DNA from: TH5896 sp049578985
Lineage (GTDB): Archaea > Thermoproteota > Nitrososphaeria > Nitrososphaerales > Nitrososphaeraceae
Assembly: GCA_049578985.1 (NCBI GenBank)
Contig: JBAUMZ010000089.1
Span: 109,304 to 173,303 of the forward strand
DNA: 64,000 bases
Direction: 5' to 3'
In this document: piece by piece, positions 42,630-51,516 of the stretch
Position numbering within the stretch: the first letter of the stretch is position 1
How the letters are laid out: each line of letters starts with the position of its first letter
Program-made: the position numbers and the translations under genes
Notes under the pieces: model-generated
What the model saw: the letters and a program-made list of their open reading frames with translations, nothing else
What the model was told of the DNA's origin: nothing
Database searches by the model: none

Positions 42630-43136
42630 TTAAGTTCCTTGCCCAAAATACTGACGTTGGATATCATACACTTCACTCTCATTCTCAGCATTAGAATATT
42701 CTTGCAATACGTGCAAATTGAGTTCATAGAATGTGTGTCCCCATTTGAATTTGTCAAGGATAGTGAATGCTTCCGAATTATGTCCCAATATCAGGAGTGC
42801 CCCTGAGAGAGCTTCGACACTTGAAAGCTTCCCCAATTTTGCGTAGTTGACTGGGTTTCCGGCCAATAATGCAGGGAGTCGCCGTAACAAGGGAAAAGAA
42901 CGCCATTTTCGATTTTGAAGTACTGTATCAGATCGTTCCCACGAACAATCAATGATACACAAAGCTGAAGAGAGGCCTCGATCGTTTCGTGTCAAACAGA
43001 CTCTCGAAAAGGGGTTCAAGGTCAAAGTATCATGCCTAGGTCGAACGATCGTTTTCAATAGATGAAATTTGGCAAGTTTTGCAGCTGTGCATTTTGATGG
43101 ATCATCTTGCTTCAATAAGATGGCAAATAGTTTCAA
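42630..43136 (-). CDS. tsr3: Tsr3-type 16S rRNA aminocarboxypropyltransferase
   Basis: Adds the acp group from S-adenosylmethionine to a pseudouridine near the small-subunit decoding site (DUF367/Tsr3). Family blocks: DDPSKCTAAKLAKF, LNPFSRVCLTRND, ALCIIDCSWERSD, RLPALLAGNPVNYAKLGKLS and FKWGHTFYELN. TTG 43136 gives 168 residues and the usual Met-Lys-Leu opening; an ATG 22 codons upstream is an alternative. The RNase P RNA follows directly on the same strand. Confidence 0.93.
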   Translation of the reverse strand: MKLFAILLKQDDPSKCTAAKLAKFHLLKTIVRPRHDTLTLNPFSRVCLTRNDRGLSSALCIIDCSWERSDTVLQNRKWRSFPLLRRLPALLAGNPVNYAKLGKLSSVEALSGALLILGHNSEAFTILDKFKWGHTFYELNLHVLQEYSNAENESEVYDIQRQYFGQGT

Positions 43137-43259
43137 GAGGCAAATTTCGTAATTAAGTATATAGTTTAGTTTTTTATTCCTTACTAATGTTTCAGAATTC
43201 AAAAAAGAGGGAAGAATTAGCTGATTGCTAAATCTATTGAGTTCACAAACAGCTGGTTT

Positions 43260-44084
43260 CTATTGAATTAATCTGTTCTTAACTATCTGCTTAATCGTTT
43301 CTACGTCCAAGATTCCATCATCAATTGGAAGCTGTGTTGGTGAGCTTTGCTGCTGATCTGCTAGACCCATTTGCGGCTGTTGCTGTTGTTGCTGAATTGG
43401 TGGTTGTTGTCCATACTGTGGCTGAGTTTGACCGAAAGGCTGTGCTTGTTGTTGATCTCCTGCTGAAGGATATGATTCTTGTTGCTGAACTGGTGGTTGT
43501 TGTCCGTTCTGTGGCTGAGTTTGACCGAAAGGCTGCATCTGCTGTTGATCTCCTGGCTGCTGAAGTCCGGGCATGTTTTGCAATCCAGGCATGTTTTCGA
43601 ATCCAGGCATATTAGTAGCAGGAGCAGTTGGAGCATTTTGCATCAATGGACCCAGATCATGTGCCGGATTAGGACCGAATACCTGTCCATAACAATCAAC
43701 TACGTCATCCTGGGACAAAATGTTGTCATCTGAAGATAGATCTGAAACACATGTCGAATATTCGTCTAGATACTTACCAGGGACTCCATCGTTGTTTGAG
43801 TCGGAACTACCTTTATCACCACTATCTCCGTCATTTCCACCATCATCTTTACTACCACTATCCTTACTACCATCATTGTCATTGCTGTTATTATCATTAC
43901 TGTTGTCCTTTGAGTTGTCGTCGCTACTACTACTACTACTACTACCGTCGCCACTGTCAGCACTATCACTACTTGGCTCAATACTAGTTGTTGCCAATAT
44001 GTTGGATGGTATCGAAGTACCTAATACCATCATCGATGCTGCAGCTATGACTGCTATAACTAGCAATTCTTTGTTGTCAGACAT
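43260..44084 (-). CDS. Exported low-complexity protein, Ser/Asp/Asn- and Gln/Pro-rich
   Basis: A 274-residue protein. Signal peptide about 5-32 (LLVIAVIAAASMMVLG), then a ~75-residue acidic stretch made almost only of Ser, Asp, Asn, Gly and Lys, a short domain with two Cys (CVSDLSSDDNILSQDDVVDC, Asp-rich and EF-hand-like), three MPG(F/L)-x-N repeats, two near-identical 31-residue Gln/Pro-rich units, and a conserved-looking C-terminus (ILDVETIKQIVKNRLIQ). Calcium binding by the acidic part is a guess. ATG 44084 is favoured over the longer frame to 44135. Similar surface proteins are common in thaumarchaea. Confidence 0.8.
   Translation of the reverse strand: MSDNKELLVIAVIAAASMMVLGTSIPSNILATTSIEPSSDSADSGDGSSSSSSSDDNSKDNSNDNNSNDNDGSKDSGSKDDGGNDGDSGDKGSSDSNNDGVPGKYLDEYSTCVSDLSSDDNILSQDDVVDCYGQVFGPNPAHDLGPLMQNAPTAPATNMPGFENMPGLQNMPGLQQPGDQQQMQPFGQTQPQNGQQPPVQQQESYPSAGDQQQAQPFGQTQPQYGQQPPIQQQQQQPQMGLADQQQSSPTQLPIDDGILDVETIKQIVKNRLIQ
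43386..43555 (-). repeat. Two in-frame 93-bp-spaced direct repeats in coding sequence
   Basis: Segments 43386-43462 and 43479-43555 (77 bases each) are nearly identical, with only about seven differences, and are spaced by exactly 93 bases (31 codons), so the duplication stays in frame. They encode the Gln/Pro-rich PFGQTQPQ-x-GQQPP units. This is a recent internal duplication likely to vary in copy number between strains. Confidence 0.8.
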
Positions 44085-44292
44085 TGCAAGATTTCCTTTT
44101 ACATATCTATTAAGCGGTAGGACGAAGATTATCATAACTATACATTCAGAAATAGCTTATTCAGAATCTTATTACTTTAACCTAAGGAACAATCTAGATG
44201 CTTTTAGTTGCCACTGTTGGGGTAGAGGAGCTTAATTAATAATATTTCGAAAACGAGGGCTATTAAACGTATACTTGAAAAACTTAGATATC

Positions 44293-44961
44293 CTAAAATT
44301 TCTCAATTATTCTATTTGAAAGTTCAAAAGCAATCTTGAGTTCATCGAAGTAAGTCTCCACGTCCATTTCTTGGATTTTCCCCTCATCTATGTCTATGAT
44401 ATAGATCATATGTAACCTACCATTTAGGATATCTTCGACTTCGATAGGCGGATCTTTGTAATAGTTATCACATACGAATTTTAATTTCTGAATCTCGTCG
44501 GATTTCCTTGTTCGTACGGGGAATCTGAAAAGGTTCGGGATCGGCAAAATGCTTACAGGAGTAGTTGCAAGAACAAATTTGTTGGCATGCTTACTGTATC
44601 GAGAGATCTTGCTGGCAATTCTTGCAACGTAGTACGCCGTAGGATCCAGAGCATGCTCGGGAGGTATGAAGCCAGTTTCAATTTCGACTATTGCTTCTCC
44701 GTCACCTTTGCTCGCAAAGACGTCACAAACCAGAATATCGGTTAACCTTCTCTCAACGTCGACACTGTACCCAAACTCTATCAGATGTTTCGCACAAACA
44801 AGCTCCATAACAGAGTGATTTATTTTTACCAAATTACGTTTGTAAAGATCAACTAAGCGGTTTCTAACAAAACCAAGTCTATCAATTGCCTCAGCCGACG
44901 AATTCCTTGTCATGCGCTCTGAAAGGGAGGATACGTCAGCAGTAAATCTGAATAAATCCAA
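44293..44961 (-). CDS. Possible PD-(D/E)XK nuclease-like protein, unknown
   Basis: A 222-residue protein. Residues 51-110 read LVCAKHLIEFGYSVDVE, then TDILVCDVF and AIVEIETGFIP: a helix, a strand with Asp, then Glu-x-Glu, resembling the core of restriction-endonuclease-fold proteins, though the final residue is Thr instead of Lys. The rest is alpha/beta without a known motif. It diverges from the 3-hydroxyacyl-CoA dehydrogenase gene. The assignment to the fold is tentative. Confidence 0.6.
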   Translation of the reverse strand: MDLFRFTADVSSLSERMTRNSSAEAIDRLGFVRNRLVDLYKRNLVKINHSVMELVCAKHLIEFGYSVDVERRLTDILVCDVFASKGDGEAIVEIETGFIPPEHALDPTAYYVARIASKISRYSKHANKFVLATTPVSILPIPNLFRFPVRTRKSDEIQKLKFVCDNYYKDPPIEVEDILNGRLHMIYIIDIDEGKIQEMDVETYFDELKIAFELSNRIIEKF

Positions 44962-45060
44962 TCACTGATTCAGATGGCTTTAAAGAATCATTCTCTTAAA
45001 TTGCTTTCAATTCAAGGCAAGACTAAAAGCCCCCTTCCAATGATACTATGTGATTGTAGA

Positions 45061-46206
45061 ATGGACAAGATCGCAAATGTTACGGTACTAGGGTCTGGTA
45101 CTATGGGACATGGAATAGCGCAGATCGCCGCAATGGCGGGATTTAAAGTTCTCTTGAGAGATGTCGAGCAGAGGTTTCTAGATAATGCTATGGATAAGAT
45201 CAAGTGGTCACTAAATAAGTTAGTTGAAAAAAACAAGATGACCAAGGATTCTTTTGAGCAGACACTTTCCAGATTAGTACCTGTAATTGACCTGAAAGAA
45301 GGCTTGACTGATGCAGATCTTGTTATCGAGGCGGTACCTGAAGACCTTTCGTTAAAGAGAATAGTCTACAAGGAAGTAAGCTCCTATGCCGATCCTAAGA
45401 CTCTCTTTGCATCAAACACAAGTACTCTACCAATAGGCGAGATGGCCGACTTAACAGATCGTCCTGGGTCATTTATCGGGTTACATTTCTTTAATCCCCC
45501 TCAGCTAATGAAACTGGTGGAAGTGATCCGAGGCCACAAGACCAATCAACGCACAGTCGAAAGGTTGATGGCGTTTGTAGAAGATCTGGGAAAGACTCCA
45601 GTGCTTGTACAGAAGGATGTAGCCGGGTTCATCGTAAATAGGATTTTCATACCACTAGTTCATGAAGCCGTCTACTGTAAGGAAAGAGATGGAGTCACAT
45701 ATGAGGAAATAGATGCTGCAATGAAATCCAAGTTAGGTTTTCCAATGGGGATATTTGAACTGGCTGATTACACTGGATTAGATGTAGTCAACAAGGCAAC
45801 TCATGAAATGTATCTTAGGGATAAAAAGGTCATTAATCCACATCCCTTGGTCGAAAAGTTGTTCGAACAGAAAAAGCTTGGGCAAAAAACTGGAGAAGGC
45901 TTCTATTCCTATTCTTCAGGCAAGTACGAACGCAAAGATCTTGTTCAAGCTGACGCCACAGCTTTTGACCCTATTGTAATGCTGGCGGTCGCTTCAAACA
46001 ACGCATGTTGGCTCCTCTCCAATGGCGTCTGCTCGCAATCAGATTTAGAAAAGGCGCTTCTTCTTGGGATGGGCCTCAAAAAGGAGCTTCTGGCGACTGC
46101 ACAGGAATTTGGGATAAAAAGGATTGTTGAAAGGTTACAAGAAATGTCCGACAAGTATGGCAATTTTTATGCTCCTGACCCATATCTCATCAAATTAGCA
46201 GGGTAG
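45061..46206 (+). CDS. hbd: 3-hydroxyacyl-CoA (3-hydroxybutyryl-CoA) dehydrogenase
   Basis: NAD-dependent oxidation of 3-hydroxybutyryl-CoA to acetoacetyl-CoA, a late step of the 3HP/4HB cycle in thaumarchaea. The Rossmann loop is GSGTMGHGIAQ near the N-terminus, the catalytic His is in GLHFFNPPQ with Glu in VEVIRG, and KDVAGFIVNRI opens the C-terminal domain. About 90 residues follow the usual ~290-residue enzyme; no crotonase domain is fused. ATG 45061 gives 381 residues; an upstream ATG (44974) adds a non-conserved leader. Confidence 0.93.
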   Translation: MDKIANVTVLGSGTMGHGIAQIAAMAGFKVLLRDVEQRFLDNAMDKIKWSLNKLVEKNKMTKDSFEQTLSRLVPVIDLKEGLTDADLVIEAVPEDLSLKRIVYKEVSSYADPKTLFASNTSTLPIGEMADLTDRPGSFIGLHFFNPPQLMKLVEVIRGHKTNQRTVERLMAFVEDLGKTPVLVQKDVAGFIVNRIFIPLVHEAVYCKERDGVTYEEIDAAMKSKLGFPMGIFELADYTGLDVVNKATHEMYLRDKKVINPHPLVEKLFEQKKLGQKTGEGFYSYSSGKYERKDLVQADATAFDPIVMLAVASNNACWLLSNGVCSQSDLEKALLLGMGLKKELLATAQEFGIKRIVERLQEMSDKYGNFYAPDPYLIKLAG

Positions 46207-46342
46207 CGATTTTGTGGTGCAGATGCAGCAATAGCAATAACAATTACAAACAACTCCAATTGCCGCCTGCCGTGCCTTCAAACATGCGACTCCAACGCCG
46301 TAAGCCTGATCTGACCTGCAGATGGATAGCGCCGATTTCAAT

Positions 46343-46852
46343 TTACGTGCTTTTACTATGTTTTAGAATAGATTGGACCGCGGTTTTAGCGTCCGGAGCC
46401 GACGCAATTAGCACTCTTTTCCTTTCATCCAGATACTTACCTGCGTATACATCAGAGACACCCCCACTTGACTGGATTGCAACTATCTTCTTTTTGATCA
46501 TGTAGCCCACAGACATCTCGATAAGAGTTCCAATGCCCCCACCTACGGCGATTATTCCGTCAGAGGATGTAGCCACTATGAAATCTCGCGCAAATCCAAT
46601 ACCACTACAAATCACGATATCACAAAACTGGTTCGCAAAACTAAAGTTATCTTGCGGAATAATGCCAACAGTATCACCGTTGACTTCCTTTGCGCCTCTA
46701 CAAGCGGCTTCCATTACTCCTCCAAGGCCTCCACACACCAGCACTGAGCCTGAGAGCGCGATTTCTTTACCGACTTTATATGCTATTTCTTTGGCGACTT
46801 CGGTGCAACGATCATCATTGTAGCCGATCACGCCTATCTGAAACTTCCGCAC
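46343..46852 (-). CDS. LOG/TIGR00725-type Rossmann protein
   Basis: A 169-residue member of the SLOG superfamily related to LOG cytokinin-activating enzymes. It has QIGVIGYND, LVCGGLGGVMEAACRGA and VGGGIGTLIEM, corresponding to the GG-GVM and PGGxGTxxE motifs, with Val-Gly for Pro-Gly. Nucleotide phosphoribohydrolase activity on AMP-like substrates is possible. The monocistronic gene has no informative neighbours. Confidence 0.85.
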   Translation of the reverse strand: MRKFQIGVIGYNDDRCTEVAKEIAYKVGKEIALSGSVLVCGGLGGVMEAACRGAKEVNGDTVGIIPQDNFSFANQFCDIVICSGIGFARDFIVATSSDGIIAVGGGIGTLIEMSVGYMIKKKIVAIQSSGGVSDVYAGKYLDERKRVLIASAPDAKTAVQSILKHSKST

Positions 46853-47208
46853 ATCTTACCTAGAATAGGCCCGATCATGATATACGTTGCGCTCCCAACT
46901 TCAGGCAAGGTAGCATAACCCGGAATGATGGTCGTCACGAACCTACAACAAAATTATGGGCATTGAACTAGTCTTTCCAATGCAACTGGCTTAATCTCAA
47001 CTCTTTTTTTCCAGCACTCCATCTCCATTTTTCCTTCTCATTATGTTATCTCCTCCCGGTCTTACTTTCTGATTTGGTTCATGCACTCTCTACACATATC
47101 TTTTTTGACAAGGAATAGAATCAGGTTCTACATATCAAGTACAGCTTAACACGGTCAAAGGCTCTTGAAGTTAAAATAATATATTGCCCGTGTATTGGCA
47201 AGCAATAT
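46853..47208. other. Intergenic region, 356 bases
   Basis: No convincing gene. On the minus strand a GGGAGGAG ribosome-site-like stretch precedes an ATG at about 47045, but the frame closes after 14 codons. The plus strand has a T7 run at about 47004-47010. The right end (AATAATATATTGCCC near 47174-47188) is an AT-rich promoter-like element for the hydrolase gene starting at 47209. Confidence 0.4.
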
Positions 47209-48462
47209 ATGAGTTATCGTGTTCTTGATCTCTCCTTAGCAAATGAAGGAAGGAGAAAAATTCAGTGGGCATTGTCCCACATGCCTGTCTTACAATCACT
47301 GACCAGGCAATATGAAGAAAGCAAACCGTTAGAAGGTGTTCGCGTTGCCGGTTGTCTTCATGTGACAAAAGAAACAGCGGTATTGGTTGAATCTCTAAAA
47401 GCTTTGGGCGCACAACTTTCCTGGTGCGGGTGTAATCCTCTCAGTACCCAGGATGATGTTGCCTCATCCCTCGCTGAGGATGACAAGATATCGATTTATG
47501 CCAGTAGAGGTGTATCAACCCAACAATATTACGAAGACATCCACTCGGCGATGATGATCGACCCTAACATAACCATCGATGATGGAGCCGATCTTACGTT
47601 AGAGATGCATAAAGATTTTCAAAGGTTCAAAACTGTGTATGGAGGAACGGAGGAAACCACAACAGGAGTTGTAAGGTTAAGATCTATGGAGAGGGGAGGG
47701 ATTCTCAAATATCCCATCATTGCTGTAAATGATGCAGAGACAAAACATGACTTCGATAATTTCTATGGAACTGGTCAGTCGGCATTGGATGGAATTATTC
47801 GAGCTACAAACATACTGATTTCAGGAAAAAATGTCGTCATCTCTGGTTACGGGCATGTGGGCAAAGGGATAGCTCGAAACGCGGCAGGCTTGGGCGCAAA
47901 TGTAACCGTTACTGAAGTCGATCCAATTGCTGCTCTGAAAGCAAAATTGGATGGGTTTTCAGTTGCAAAAGTTTCGGAGGTCGCGCCTTCAGGAGATCTG
48001 TTCATAACAACAACAGGCTGTAGAGACGTAATCGATTACGAAACAATATTAAAGTTAAAGAATGGAGCATTATTGGCAAATGCAGGGCACTTTAATGTAG
48101 AAATTTCAGTCGATACTTTGGAGAAAAATGCTGCTGCTAAAAATAGGATAAACGATCATGTTTACCAGTACCAATTGTCAAACGGGAAAGCCGTTTACCT
48201 TATAGCAGATGGCAGATTGGTGAACTTGGCAGCAGCTGAAGGACATCCCTCTGAAGTTATGGATATGAGCTTTGCAAATCAACTTCTTTCGGTTATCCGG
48301 ATCGCACGGACTCGTGGTTCTCTTGAACCTAGAGTGTATGAAATTGAACGAGAACAGGATATGATCATAGCTGAAGCAAAGCTCCATTCCATGGGAGTAT
48401 ATATCGACCAACTGACTGATGGTCAACAGAAATATTTGAAGGGCTTTGATCAGGGGACTTAG
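47209..48462 (+). CDS. ahcY: S-adenosylhomocysteine hydrolase (canonical copy)
   Basis: Reversibly cleaves S-adenosylhomocysteine, clearing the product inhibitor of methyltransferases. The 417 residues carry the full signature: His51 in GCLHVTKETAVL, CNPLSTQDD, Asp124-Asp125 (DDGADLT), Glu149 (EETTTG), Lys179/Asp183/Asn184, the NAD loop GYGHVGKG and NAGHFNVEI, ending in the helix MGVYIDQLTD. Single gene, followed by tRNA-Val. The divergent paralogue lies at 14.9-16.1 kb. Confidence 0.97.
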   Translation: MSYRVLDLSLANEGRRKIQWALSHMPVLQSLTRQYEESKPLEGVRVAGCLHVTKETAVLVESLKALGAQLSWCGCNPLSTQDDVASSLAEDDKISIYASRGVSTQQYYEDIHSAMMIDPNITIDDGADLTLEMHKDFQRFKTVYGGTEETTTGVVRLRSMERGGILKYPIIAVNDAETKHDFDNFYGTGQSALDGIIRATNILISGKNVVISGYGHVGKGIARNAAGLGANVTVTEVDPIAALKAKLDGFSVAKVSEVAPSGDLFITTTGCRDVIDYETILKLKNGALLANAGHFNVEISVDTLEKNAAAKNRINDHVYQYQLSNGKAVYLIADGRLVNLAAAEGHPSEVMDMSFANQLLSVIRIARTRGSLEPRVYEIEREQDMIIAEAKLHSMGVYIDQLTDGQQKYLKGFDQGT

Positions 48463-48575
48463 CTCCCGAATCTCAGATTCGTGACATCATAGAATAACAG
48501 AGACAGAGTCGAGTGAAATATATTGAAATAGACGGCCTAGCATTGTAAGAGAGGTGCTAGCTCTTCGAAATAATT

Positions 48576-48650
48576 GGATGGGTAGTCTAGCCTGGTTATG
48601 ATACCTGTCTCACACACAGGTGATCGAGAGTTCAAATCTCTCCCCATCCA
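48576..48650 (+). tRNA. tRNA-Val (anticodon CAC)
   Basis: A 75-base cloverleaf: acceptor GGATGGG pairs with CCCATCC plus discriminator A; anticodon stem CCTGT/ACAGG encloses loop CTCACAC, giving anticodon CAC (reads GTG); T arm GAGAG-TTCAAAT-CTCTC. The D arm is AGTCTAGCCTGGTTATGAT with GG. There is no intron, and the CCA end is not encoded. The folding is complete and unambiguous. Confidence 0.97.
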
Positions 48651-48779
48651 CTAATCCAAAAGCTGAGAAGTGAAAAATTGTCTTCGCCTTGATTTTACTT
48701 CCATTCAACCCTTAGGTAAACAGTGTAAATTGATTTCATACAGAAATTATCACAGTTATCCAAGGTTTTCATTCATGGT

Positions 48780-50558
48780 TCAAGTTAACAGTGTCATACT
48801 AACAAACGTTACTGCCAAGGCACACAAGAATATCTTTGTGAGCCTCATCGATCTATCTAATGCATATGAGTAATCCTCTAGCTGTTTTGATCCCATCACT
48901 TTTATACTTGATATCGCCGAGTACAGTTCCAGCGATGAAAATTCAGCTGATTCCATGGCTCGAAGTGATAATGCTTGAAATGCTTTTACGATCGAATCCT
49001 CTTTGCTAAGCTCACCAAGTGCGAAGTAGCCATTCCTAGTCCTTTTACCTGAAGTACTATGAGTATCCGAAGTACAGATTTCTACCATATAATGCTCTTG
49101 GGTTTTCAGTTTTTTCAAAATCGCCTCACGTAGGCCATTCTTCATGTTATTAGAATCCGCCCAGCCCAATAGGTTCCATTTATCGTCAATGCATAACGCT
49201 AGCACAGCCAATCCAGACTCACCCAAATCGTCCTGGAAATCAGCTCCAAAAGGGATATCCTTAATATTGGCATAGCCGGCTCGAAAGGGGTATTCTACTG
49301 CAGTGACAAGTTTGTCCAAACACTGCTCGGCTGTCCTGAGGAGCTGATCTGTTTGCTGAGAATCTAACGAAACACCCATTGCGTTGTGACTATCTATTAA
49401 GAGTAAAGAATCAAACCCGATCTTCTTTGAGTAATGATTAAGTTGAGAGAGCACAGAATATGGAACATCCTCCATGCCTTTCGGAGACATGGACAAAATT
49501 AGCATACAGACTCGATCGAATTTGATTCCAGTCACGCTGTAGTATCCATCCTCAACTCTGACCGGCCTCGAACAAAGGCTATGTGAGGAGAGCTTTTTTG
49601 CTGATTTGAGACTTCTCAAGTATCTGTCCAGTTCCTCTTTAGAAGGAATATTTAATGCGTGGTCAGATACTCCATGCAGAACCATCGCCCTTCCCGAAAA
49701 TGCATTGTATAGAACATATGGTAGATTGCTACCTCCCACAGACAGGAAAGGGCCAGGATGGACTTCGGGGATAACAAGCGAGTATCCATCGGTCTTGTTA
49801 ATTGAAAATTTCATCATGAACGTAGAAACAGGCTTTTCGTCTGCTCTTTCTTCGGCAATCCGCTCAAATCTTGTTCCATCTTTTTCTGTCCAAGCGGATA
49901 AAAATGCCTGCAAAACTTCAAAAGTGCTCCTGATCTCTGGCCTTCCCGCACGATCTGCCATAACGGCCCACAAAATCCCCATACCAACAAGTACTAACCC
50001 GTATCCAAGTGCAATGGGGTCAGAAAATACCTCCGGAATAAATTGAAGCGGTATAAAAAAAAGGAGTATGGTAAATGGAGCAACCAGTCCTACAATGATG
50101 GCTCGGACTAATGTCGCTCCAAAAACAGCTTTAAACATACATATCCTAAAACCCGCCACGAAGAGCAATCCTTCCAGAAGATAGTTGGTTGCAGGACCAT
50201 CATTGCTTATCAAATTAGGAGCCAGCATCCCAATGATCAAGGTAAGCAACCAGATAAGATACGAGAACGCAGATACATGAAACACCTTTGACAGTTTGCT
50301 CAGGGAGGTTCCCTTCAATAGGGAATAATCCAAATACGTCAGTGCGAATAGGGCAGCATTACCTACTAAAACATAGAATAAGAGATATGGATAGTTATCT
50401 AACCCAACACCACTTACGTAAGCATTGGTGAGGACAACAAGGGTGGTAAAGGCGCAACATGTAATAACAAAAGAAACTTTGCTTGTAGATGGATTAAGCT
50501 TGGTTAGAGCCCATCTTTTATGTATATTTGAAACGCTATCCTCTGCATGACTAAACAT
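48780..50558 (-). CDS. DUF2070 family archaeal membrane protein
   Basis: A 592-residue protein. The N-terminal ~210 residues hold six to seven membrane helices, and a hydrophobic helix also ends the protein (LTKIFLCALAVTFVSMTLL). The soluble middle part has the family's HPGPF, LLIDSHNA and ICTSDTHSTSG motifs, His/Asp-rich and likely metal-binding, which suggest a hydrolase related to neutral-ceramidase-like folds. The function is not established. It is ten bases downstream of Sec61-beta on the same strand. Confidence 0.88.
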   Translation of the reverse strand: MFSHAEDSVSNIHKRWALTKLNPSTSKVSFVITCCAFTTLVVLTNAYVSGVGLDNYPYLLFYVLVGNAALFALTYLDYSLLKGTSLSKLSKVFHVSAFSYLIWLLTLIIGMLAPNLISNDGPATNYLLEGLLFVAGFRICMFKAVFGATLVRAIIVGLVAPFTILLFFIPLQFIPEVFSDPIALGYGLVLVGMGILWAVMADRAGRPEIRSTFEVLQAFLSAWTEKDGTRFERIAEERADEKPVSTFMMKFSINKTDGYSLVIPEVHPGPFLSVGGSNLPYVLYNAFSGRAMVLHGVSDHALNIPSKEELDRYLRSLKSAKKLSSHSLCSRPVRVEDGYYSVTGIKFDRVCMLILSMSPKGMEDVPYSVLSQLNHYSKKIGFDSLLLIDSHNAMGVSLDSQQTDQLLRTAEQCLDKLVTAVEYPFRAGYANIKDIPFGADFQDDLGESGLAVLALCIDDKWNLLGWADSNNMKNGLREAILKKLKTQEHYMVEICTSDTHSTSGKRTRNGYFALGELSKEDSIVKAFQALSLRAMESAEFSSLELYSAISSIKVMGSKQLEDYSYALDRSMRLTKIFLCALAVTFVSMTLLT

Positions 50559-50568
50559 AAAAGTGACT

Positions 50569-50742
50569 TCACACAGGGAATACTAAGCGAATGAGGATAG
50601 AAACACCTATTATTCCTCCTGCTATGCCAAGTACCAATTCGGGCCTGATCTTGATTCCTTTAGTCTCATCTTCAAAGAATCGAAGTAACCCTGCACTGGA
50701 GGCTGGAAGTGGTGCATTCTTTTTCTTACTGCCGCTGCTCAT
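50569..50742 (-). CDS. secG: Preprotein translocase Sec61-beta subunit
   Basis: A 57-residue tail-anchored protein of the archaeal protein-conducting channel. The cytosolic part has the diagnostic SSAGLLRFFEDETKGIKIRPE, followed by one membrane helix (ELVLGIAGGIIGVSILIRLVF). Length and pattern match the family exactly. It is the first gene of a probable two-gene operon with DUF2070. Confidence 0.93.
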   Translation of the reverse strand: MSSGSKKKNAPLPASSAGLLRFFEDETKGIKIRPELVLGIAGGIIGVSILIRLVFPV

Positions 50743-50931
50743 TGCTACAGTTTGAAGGACCGTGACACGGTTAAAAACATTGCGATTCGGGATTGAGATT
50801 TGGTCTTTGGTAGTCCGATCATCTCTTAGCCTATTGCATCAATTGATGGGAAATGCATTGAACCCATCCTTACAATCTACTCTCATCAGGCAAGGCTTAA
50901 AAGTAAGAATTGGGGAAATATCTAGCAATAG

Positions 50932-51240
50932 ATGGCGGTTATATGCAAGAAATGTGGCCTTCCCGACGATCTTTGTGCTTGTGGCGAATTGGAGAAAGAG
51001 GACACAAGGATCATCGTTCGACTAGAAAAAAGGCGTTTCTCAAAGACAACTACGATGATTGAAGGTATTGACCCAAAACAAAGTGATGTCCAGAGTATGG
51101 TTAAGGAATTGAAGAGCAGGTTTGCATGCGGTGGCACTGCAAAAGATGGGTTCATAATGCTCCAAGGTGACCATCGAGATGATGTCAAGAGCTATCTGCT
51201 CAGAACTGGTTTCAATGAGGCGGCTATCGAAGTTCAGTAA
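50932..51240 (+). CDS. Translation initiation factor aIF1 (SUI1)
   Basis: A 102-residue SUI1/eIF1 homologue that guards start-codon fidelity in the small-subunit P site. The C-terminal core has LEKRRFSKTTTMIEGID, LKSRFACGGTAKDG and LQGDHRDDVKSYL. The N-terminus carries a Cys pair (CKKCGLPDDLCAC), a zinc-knuckle variant often kept in archaeal aIF1. Monocistronic, diverging from Sec61-beta. Confidence 0.95.
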   Translation: MAVICKKCGLPDDLCACGELEKEDTRIIVRLEKRRFSKTTTMIEGIDPKQSDVQSMVKELKSRFACGGTAKDGFIMLQGDHRDDVKSYLLRTGFNEAAIEVQ

Positions 51241-51516
51241 ACTAATACAGGCGCATTGAATTCCTTTTGAAAGGTGCCGGGATCTGCAATATTCTAGAAT
51301 GGCAGACTCATTTCAGTTTCTATGCGATATTGACATTTCTTGTGCTTAGGTAGTTTGGTATTTGAATATGCTAGGTTACCTAGGTAATATATAATGATTA
51401 ATTTATTTATGCGTACACTCAACTAGATTATTCCGCCTCTCACAATCCTATCCACACGAATCTTTACAATATCATTCAACACAGTGATGGAATTTGCTCC
51501 GGTCTTTTTACAGTCC

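Noticed and set aside
43720..44235. 171-residue plus-strand frame opposite the Ser/Asp-rich protein
   Set aside because: It is the antisense shadow of a repetitive gene, giving Leu/Ser/Pro runs without domain character.
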